Assembly: GCA_946413525.1 (NCBI GenBank)
Contig: CAMKKZ010000038.1
Location: forward strand, 1-36,097
Source of the DNA: an uncultured Oribacterium sp.
GTDB lineage: Bacteria; Bacillota; Clostridia; Lachnospirales; Lachnospiraceae
Reading direction: 5' to 3'
DNA length: 36,097 nucleotides
Part shown: piece after piece, positions 31,934-36,097 of the stretch
How positions within the stretch are numbered: position 1 is the stretch's first letter
Layout of the letters: each line of letters opens with the position of its first letter
Translations under genes and position numbers: made by a program
The notes under the pieces: model-generated
The model's database searches: none
What the model was told of the DNA's origin: nothing
The model's input: the letters and a program-made list of their open reading frames with translations, nothing else

Positions 31934-31943
31934 AAGAATCTTC

Positions 31944-32831
31944 TCAGGCAAGCTCCAGGGGGCTTTCCACCAAGGCCGCGCCAAGTCCTCCTGGGCCGAT
32001 ATGACAGGAAATCAGGAGCGAAAGGGGGCTGATGACGATTTCCTGGTTCAGCCTGTCTGGAAATTCTTTCTTCAGCTCTTCCGCGAATTGCTCCGCCTGC
32101 TCCCTCTTGTCCGTATAGGCAACCCCGAGGTAGAAATTTTTCATTTCCTCATCGCCGTGCTTCGTACGGAGATCCTCCTTCAAGCCATAAATGATCGCCT
32201 CTTTCACGTGCTTATGGGTTCTCACTTTGGCAAAAGAATCAAGCTTGCCGCCCTTCACAATGCTCAAAACAGGCCGGATATGCAGGAATGTCCCGATGGC
32301 AGCCGCCACCGGGGTAATCCTGCCCCCATTTTTAAGGTATTTCAAGGTATCAACACCAATGTAGATGCTGTTTCGTTCAGATTCCTTCTGGAGAATGCTT
32401 CGTATCCTTGCTGGTTCTATACCGCGTTCCAACATCTCCTTTGCGAAAATGCAATGCTGGCGCTGCGTAATCGAAACCCCCCTGCTATCTACCGCGAAAA
32501 CACGCCCCTCATACCTTTCCTCGTGGGAAAGCATAAGGGCGGTCTGGGTGGCTCCGGACAGACCGGCTGTCAAGGGTATATGAATGACTGCATCGTGATC
32601 CTGCAGTAGCTGGTCCCAGAGCCTGGTCACGTCCTCCGGGGAGGGCTGAGAGGTAGTTATATGGCAATCGTTTTGAAGCTTTTTGAAAAACTCATCCCTG
32701 CTCAGATTAATGTCTTCATAAAACTCCGTGCCATCAATCCAAAAAGGCATAGGGACAACATGAACACCAAGCTCCCGGCCCTCCTCCTGAGTTATGCCGG
32801 AACCGGAATCTGTTGAAACAGCAACGCGCAT
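31944..32831 (-). CDS. DegV family fatty-acid-binding protein
   Basis: DegV proteins bind a fatty acid and in several Firmicutes present it to fatty acid kinase for phospholipid synthesis (FakB role). The 295 residues match family length. Typical segments are VSTDSGSGIT at the N-terminus, ITTSQPSPED (about 58-67), and HIPLTAGLSGATQTA (about 84-98). The second domain has GVDTLKYLKNGGRI and the lipid-head-group region RPVLSIVKGGKL. GGAGG lies 9 bases before the ATG. No fakA partner is nearby. The gene follows gpmI on the same strand, separated by two 70-bp repeats carrying hairpins, so read-through from gpmI may be limited. Confidence 0.93.
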   Translation of the reverse strand: MRVAVSTDSGSGITQEEGRELGVHVVPMPFWIDGTEFYEDINLSRDEFFKKLQNDCHITTSQPSPEDVTRLWDQLLQDHDAVIHIPLTAGLSGATQTALMLSHEERYEGRVFAVDSRGVSITQRQHCIFAKEMLERGIEPARIRSILQKESERNSIYIGVDTLKYLKNGGRITPVAAAIGTFLHIRPVLSIVKGGKLDSFAKVRTHKHVKEAIIYGLKEDLRTKHGDEEMKNFYLGVAYTDKREQAEQFAEELKKEFPDRLNQEIVISPLSLLISCHIGPGGLGAALVESPLELA

Positions 32832-32848
32832 ATAAAAAAACCTCCCAT

Positions 32849-32981
32849 GTCAGAACGGTTCCTGACTACTCCAACTTATTGACAATATGATGCGGTATCG
32901 CATCAACAAGGCTCCTCCGTCAGAACGGTTCCTGACTACTCCGATTTGGTGACAATATGATGCGGTACCGCATAAGCAAGG
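32849..32981. repeat. Two 63-bp hairpin-bearing direct repeats, 70-bp spacing
   Basis: Copies at 32849-32911 and 32919-32981 agree at 56 of 63 positions. Each holds a GTCAG-AACGGTT-CTGAC inverted repeat and an ATGCGGTA(C/T)CGCAT palindrome. They fill the gap between the gpmI stop and the degV-family start. Confidence 0.88.
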
Positions 32982-32989
32982 ATCAATCA

Positions 32990-34534
32990 TTATTCTACGA
33001 GAAGTGACTTTCCAGTCATCTCGGCAGGCTGCGGCAGCTCCATCATCTGGAGGAGGGTCGGCGCAATGTCGGCAAGGCACCCGTTCTCTCTCAGTTTATA
33101 TTTGGAATCTGCATTGACCAAAATAAATGGAACTGGGTTCGTGGTATGGGCCGTAAAAGGCTCCCCCGTTTCGTAATCAATCATCTGATCCGCATTACCA
33201 TGATCCGCAAGGATGAAGAGCTGCCCGTCCACTTCTTTAATGGCGTCAACCACGCGGCCGACAGCCTGATCCACAACCTCGATAGCCTTTACCGCGGCCG
33301 GAATCACACCTGTATGGCCCACCATGTCAGGGTTTGCGAAATTGGTAATGATCAGGTCATACTTTCCGGAACGGATGGCCTCGGTAAGCTTGTCACAGAC
33401 TTCCGGACAGCTCATCTGAGGCTTTAAGTCATAAGTGGGAACATCCTTGGGGGACGGCACAAGCACACGTTCCTCGTTCACATTCGGCTCTTCCACTCCA
33501 CCATTGAAAAAGAAGGTTACATGGGCATATTTCTCCGTTTCCGCAATCCGGATCTGGTGAAGGCCGAGCGAGGCCACATATTCGCCAATAGTGTTCCCGA
33601 TATGTTCTTTTGGATAAGCCACCAGCTTGTTCGGGATGAGCGGGTCATAATCGGTAAAGGTCACTACCTTTGTCTTAAGGCGGGGTCCCCTTTCGAAAAA
33701 GCTGAAATCATCATCGCAAAGACAATGTGTCATCTCTCTGGCACGGTCAGGGCGGAAATTATAGAAAATACAGGAGTCACCATCCTTGATCGTCGTTCGC
33801 GGCTTTCCATCACGCAGGATAACGCAGGGCACCACGAATTCATCAAAAACCTTCTTGTCATAAGAAGACTGGATTGCCTCCTCAACAGAACCGGCCGTTT
33901 CACCAATACCCTTTGTCATGGCATCGTACGCTTTTTCCACGCGGTCATAATTCTTATCACGATCCATGGCGTAATACCGTCCGGAAATCATAGCGATTTC
34001 CCCCACGCCCAGCTCCTTCATCTTTTCCTCAACCTGAAGAAGGTAGGACTTTCCGGAGTCAGGAGGAGTGTCCCGTCCGTCAAGAAAGGCATGAAGGTAG
34101 ACTTTGGAAAGCCCATGCCGCCTGGCAAGCTCCAAAAGGCCGAAAATATGCTCTATATGGGAATGAACGCCGCCATCGGAAACAAGGCCCATCAGATGCA
34201 GAGAAGACGAATTGGCCTTACAGTTCTCAACTGCTTCAAGCAATGCGGGATTTTCAAAAAATACGCCATCCTGAATGGCTTTCGTAATCTTTGTCAAATC
34301 CTGATAAACAATTCTCCCGGCGCCCATGTTCATATGTCCGACTTCGGAATTGCCCATCTGTCCGTCCGGAAGCCCTACGGCCAGGCCTGACGCATAGCCC
34401 TTGACAAAAGGATACTCCTTTTCAAGCCTGTCCATAACCGGTGTATCAGCCATGGCTATCGCGTTCCCGTCCTTCCTTTCGTTAATGCCGTATCCATCAA
34501 GTATAAGCAATGTAACAGGTTTTCTTTTGGTCAT
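32990..34534 (-). CDS. gpmI: 2,3-bisphosphoglycerate-independent phosphoglycerate mutase
   Basis: This Mn-dependent glycolytic enzyme interconverts 3- and 2-phosphoglycerate in the cytoplasm. The 514 residues are the normal length. The start at 34534 (MTKRKPVTLLILDGYG) has AAAGGA about 8 bases upstream; an in-frame extension of 13 codons lacks conservation. Metal-binding D13 lies in LILDGYG. The catalytic serine is S63 in GNSEVGHMNMGAGR. Further family blocks are LHAFLDGRDTPP, NFRPDRAREMT, NFANPDMVGHTG and ADHGNADQM. It is not in an operon with other glycolysis genes here. It is followed on the same strand by the repeat pair and the degV-family gene. Confidence 0.97.
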   Translation of the reverse strand: MTKRKPVTLLILDGYGINERKDGNAIAMADTPVMDRLEKEYPFVKGYASGLAVGLPDGQMGNSEVGHMNMGAGRIVYQDLTKITKAIQDGVFFENPALLEAVENCKANSSSLHLMGLVSDGGVHSHIEHIFGLLELARRHGLSKVYLHAFLDGRDTPPDSGKSYLLQVEEKMKELGVGEIAMISGRYYAMDRDKNYDRVEKAYDAMTKGIGETAGSVEEAIQSSYDKKVFDEFVVPCVILRDGKPRTTIKDGDSCIFYNFRPDRAREMTHCLCDDDFSFFERGPRLKTKVVTFTDYDPLIPNKLVAYPKEHIGNTIGEYVASLGLHQIRIAETEKYAHVTFFFNGGVEEPNVNEERVLVPSPKDVPTYDLKPQMSCPEVCDKLTEAIRSGKYDLIITNFANPDMVGHTGVIPAAVKAIEVVDQAVGRVVDAIKEVDGQLFILADHGNADQMIDYETGEPFTAHTTNPVPFILVNADSKYKLRENGCLADIAPTLLQMMELPQPAEMTGKSLLVE

Positions 34535-34590
34535 ACCATTGTCCTTTCCATTCCAATCATAACTTTTCAGCAACTATATCTCACATTGCC

Positions 34591-34698
34591 CGTGACATCC
34601 CCTTAATACTTTCACTAAAATGAATCCATTCGCGCTGATCCGGCAGCATTGACCCTTTCAGGCGATATCCTTTTAATTCTTTCACTAATGAATCCACG
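34591..34698. repeat. Two diverged direct repeats with 70-bp spacing upstream of gpmI
   Basis: About 38 bp around TTAATACTTTCACTAA (34603) recurs as TTAATTCTTTCACTAA (34673), with matching TGAATCCA afterwards. The region between is unique. Confidence 0.65.
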
Positions 34699-34761
34699 TC
34701 CCATAAAAGATTATTCGAGCTTTTTTACTTAATATACCCGATAATTCATTTAAGCCATTGC

Positions 34762-34804
34762 CTTGTCACAATTGGGATATCAAAGGCTGCGGCATCAAGT
34801 CAAA
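34762..34804 (-). repeat. Dispersed hairpin repeat, copy 5 (partial)
   Basis: Read on the minus strand it begins TTTGACTTGATGCCGCAG, then diverges after about 40 bases. The TGA of its TTTTTGAC is the stop codon of rfbC. Confidence 0.65.
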
Positions 34805-35402
34805 AATGAAAACCCTCTTTGAGTCCGGGCCAGGTTTGGTCTTTTTCAGATAAAACAAGAGGTGTTCCATCCGAAAGACGGTAATTACCGGCAAATGCGG
34901 AGCCGGGATATTCTCCTATAACATCCGGCCAAGGTACATTAATATCAGGATCATTCCATGCCAAACCGCCTTCATCTGAAGGCCTGTAAAAATCAGTGAC
35001 CTTATAGCAGAATTCGGCTACATCTGATAAAACAAGGAATCCATGGGCAAAGCCTTCAGAAATATAAAACTGTTTTTTATTTTCCTCTGTCAGCAAAAGA
35101 CCAAAGCATTGCCCGAAGGAACTGCTGCCTCTCCGCAAATCTACAGCCACGTCATAAACCGCGCCCTTGATGACCCGGACAAGTTTCCCCTGAGGATGCT
35201 CCTTCTGGAAATGAAGCCCCCGAAGCACGCCCTTTCTGGACATGCTCTGATTATCTTGTACAAAAATCATCGAAAGTCCCGCGTCAAACATATCTTTTTG
35301 ATTATATGTTTCCATGAAATATCCGCGACTGTCCCCATGCACAGAGGGTTCGATAACATAAAGCCCTTCTATACTTGCTTTTGTCACCTTGATTTGCCCC
35401 AT
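34800..35402 (-). CDS. rfbC: dTDP-4-dehydrorhamnose 3,5-epimerase
   Basis: RfbC (RmlC) is the third enzyme of dTDP-L-rhamnose synthesis, supplying rhamnose for cell-wall polysaccharide. It has 200 residues from the ATG at 35402, with AAAGGA 8 bases upstream; an upstream in-frame extension enters the structured repeat. The cupin core is intact. It has IEPSVHGDSRGYFMETYNQ, then LRGLHFQKEHPQGKLV with the likely catalytic H64, FYISEGFAHGFLVLSD, and a late acidic and aromatic region (YRPSDEGGLAWNDPDI). The partner genes rfbA, rfbB and rfbD are not adjacent. The stop codon lies inside a dispersed repeat. A 131-bp structured element occupies the leader. Confidence 0.95.
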   Translation of the reverse strand: MGQIKVTKASIEGLYVIEPSVHGDSRGYFMETYNQKDMFDAGLSMIFVQDNQSMSRKGVLRGLHFQKEHPQGKLVRVIKGAVYDVAVDLRRGSSSFGQCFGLLLTEENKKQFYISEGFAHGFLVLSDVAEFCYKVTDFYRPSDEGGLAWNDPDINVPWPDVIGEYPGSAFAGNYRLSDGTPLVLSEKDQTWPGLKEGFHF

Positions 35403-35421
35403 AAAAGTAATCCTTTCATTA

Positions 35422-35552
35422 CTACTCAGGTAGCCGCCCGCACTCGCTGCAAGCAGCGTACACATAAGCCGAAAAGCAGGCAAAAGACGCATGGGAATGC
35501 GCGTAAGCGCCGCGTCTTTTGCCGTAACTGCTCAGGGAAGCTGAACAGTTAC
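35422..35552 (-). repeat. 131-bp structured intercistronic element, copy 2
   Basis: This is the second copy of the element at 16105-16235. Stem A is 35524-35552, stem B pairs 35512-35523 with 35479-35490 (a perfect 12 bp), and stem C is 35433-35457. It starts 10 bases after the stop of the small gene at 35563 and ends 19 bases before the rfbC start codon. Confidence 0.8.
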
Positions 35553-35562
35553 TTCCTTTCTC

Positions 35563-35757
35563 TTATAGAAACCATATAGGGGAAGCCCCCCTCACATTCA
35601 ACACCCTGTAAGCTTCTCCTCCAATTTCAGTCATATCCCCAACCTGCATTCCAACAAGAGGGTTAGTATCCTCGCGTACGATCACCCAGCTTCTGCTTCC
35701 ATTCCTAAGATTTTGTATTCTTACCCTATCCTTTACGGTAATCCTTCTAAATACCAT
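35563..35757 (-). CDS. Small basic protein of unknown function
   Basis: The 64 residues run from MVFRRITVKDRVRIQNLRNG to a hydrophobic end (ASPIWFL). The protein is basic and rich in short beta-prone segments, with no signal peptide, membrane helix or cysteine pair. A good ribosome binding site (AGGAG, 6-7 bases upstream) and a candidate promoter support translation. I do not recognise the family. It could be the first gene of a transcript continuing through the structured element into rfbC. Confidence 0.55.
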   Translation of the reverse strand: MVFRRITVKDRVRIQNLRNGSRSWVIVREDTNPLVGMQVGDMTEIGGEAYRVLNVRGASPIWFL

Positions 35758-35803
35758 TCTTTTCTCCTGAATTTTATTTCACAGCGTACAAACTGTCTTT
35801 CTT

Positions 35804-35832
35804 AATAAAGCGAAATCGAACGTATTTTACAA
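35804..35832 (-). promoter_or_regulatory. Candidate promoter of the small gene (and rfbC)
   Basis: On the minus strand TTGTAA (35827-35832), a 17-base spacer and TTTATT (35804-35809) lie about 45 bases upstream of the start at 35757. Each hexamer matches consensus at 4 of 6 positions. Confidence 0.4.
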
Positions 35833-35965
35833 TATATCGTAGTAATAAACAAGTAAGTTTTTATAAAAATCTTATATGTTTTTTAAGTATTGTTAAGAAT
35901 ATTTTCAAAAATCATTCAATTCTTAAATTCTAACATCTCTAATTTGTATAAATATCAATTTATAA

Positions 35966-35995
35966 ATAAAAAACCTTCAGGAAAGACCTGAAGGT
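35966..35995 (-). terminator. Rho-independent terminator of a gene beyond the right edge
   Basis: A 9-bp stem (ACCTTCAGG / CCTGAAGGT) with a 5-base loop is followed on the minus strand by TTTTTTATTTAT. It should end a minus-strand transcript entering from the right. Confidence 0.75.
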
Positions 35996-36097
35996 AAAAA
36001 ATTCATTCATCTGTACCCTGAAAATTGCATACCGCTCATGACTATCGAATACTGACACTTCCCAGTAATCCATCTTCCGGCTCGACTTTACAGAGAC

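Larger units (their letters stand above)
31592..31943. other. Convergent intergenic region between comEC and the degV-family gene
   Basis: This region is filled almost entirely by a 69-bp tandem repeat (31630-31836) and a long hairpin (31887-31933). No gene is seen. The frames open on both strands come from the repeat period being a multiple of three. Confidence 0.7.
35758..36097. other. Intergenic right edge
   Basis: An AT-rich region with a candidate minus-strand promoter (35804-35832) and a minus-strand terminator (35966-35995). The last 100 bases belong to something off the right edge that I cannot identify. Confidence 0.5.

Noticed and set aside
35960..36097. A C-terminal coding fragment entering from the right edge on the minus strand, or part of an rRNA operon spacer
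   Set aside because: A frame of about 45 codons is open to the edge, but it runs through the terminator hairpin, so it is probably not coding. The CCCTGAAAATTGCATA stretch recalls rRNA spacer sequence, but no rRNA is visible, so neither can be supported.

Overview
The window looks like chromosome of a Gram-positive anaerobe of the class Clostridia, most likely a Lachnospiraceae relative. The reasons are strong purine-rich ribosome binding sites, a Rex NADH-sensing repressor, Firmicutes-type ComEC, DegV and S20 genes, a flavinylated extracellular fumarate-reductase-like lipoprotein, a BspA-like leucine-rich lipoprotein and several large secreted proteins. The lineage call is inference from gene content and style. 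Most genes lie on the minus strand; rex, rpsT and comEC are on the plus strand.

Layout. Positions 1-3.6 kb hold a three-gene signalling operon: a multi-pass membrane sensor-like protein with no visible kinase motifs, a HisKA_3-type histidine kinase, and a LuxR-type response regulator cut by the window edge. Positions 3.8-5.5 kb are a graveyard: a decayed IS66 transposase lying in a broken serine recombinase. Positions 5.7-19 kb are a cell-surface region. It holds a 1414-residue repeat protein, an NlpC/P60 cell-wall hydrolase, the BspA-like lipoprotein and a secreted GH3-family enzyme, interrupted by two broken genes that end in PD-(D/E)XK-type domains. Then come rex, a repeat-bearing lipoprotein, a small membrane protein translationally coupled to a large four-FMN-domain flavoprotein, and an alpha/beta hydrolase. 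A GMC oxidoreductase remnant follows. The last 8 kb are housekeeping genes (rpsT, comEC, a degV-family gene, gpmI, rfbC) plus one small unknown gene.

How genes work together. The flavoprotein and Rex both concern redox balance, but no direct regulatory site links them here. The surface proteins share one design: an export signal, then a long acidic low-complexity stalk, then a folded domain.

The most unusual content is non-coding. A 131-bp element occurs twice, each time between two co-directional minus-strand genes and just upstream of the second. Four of the six stem differences between the copies keep pairing only if the RNA is read in the gene direction. A separate element of about 200 bp folds as three hairpins closed by a perfect 16-bp inverted repeat. 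A third family of hairpin repeats is scattered at five intergenic sites. Tandem repeats are everywhere, with a recurring 69-71 bp period between genes and multiple-of-three periods inside genes, including a recent 312-bp duplication of an FMN-binding domain.
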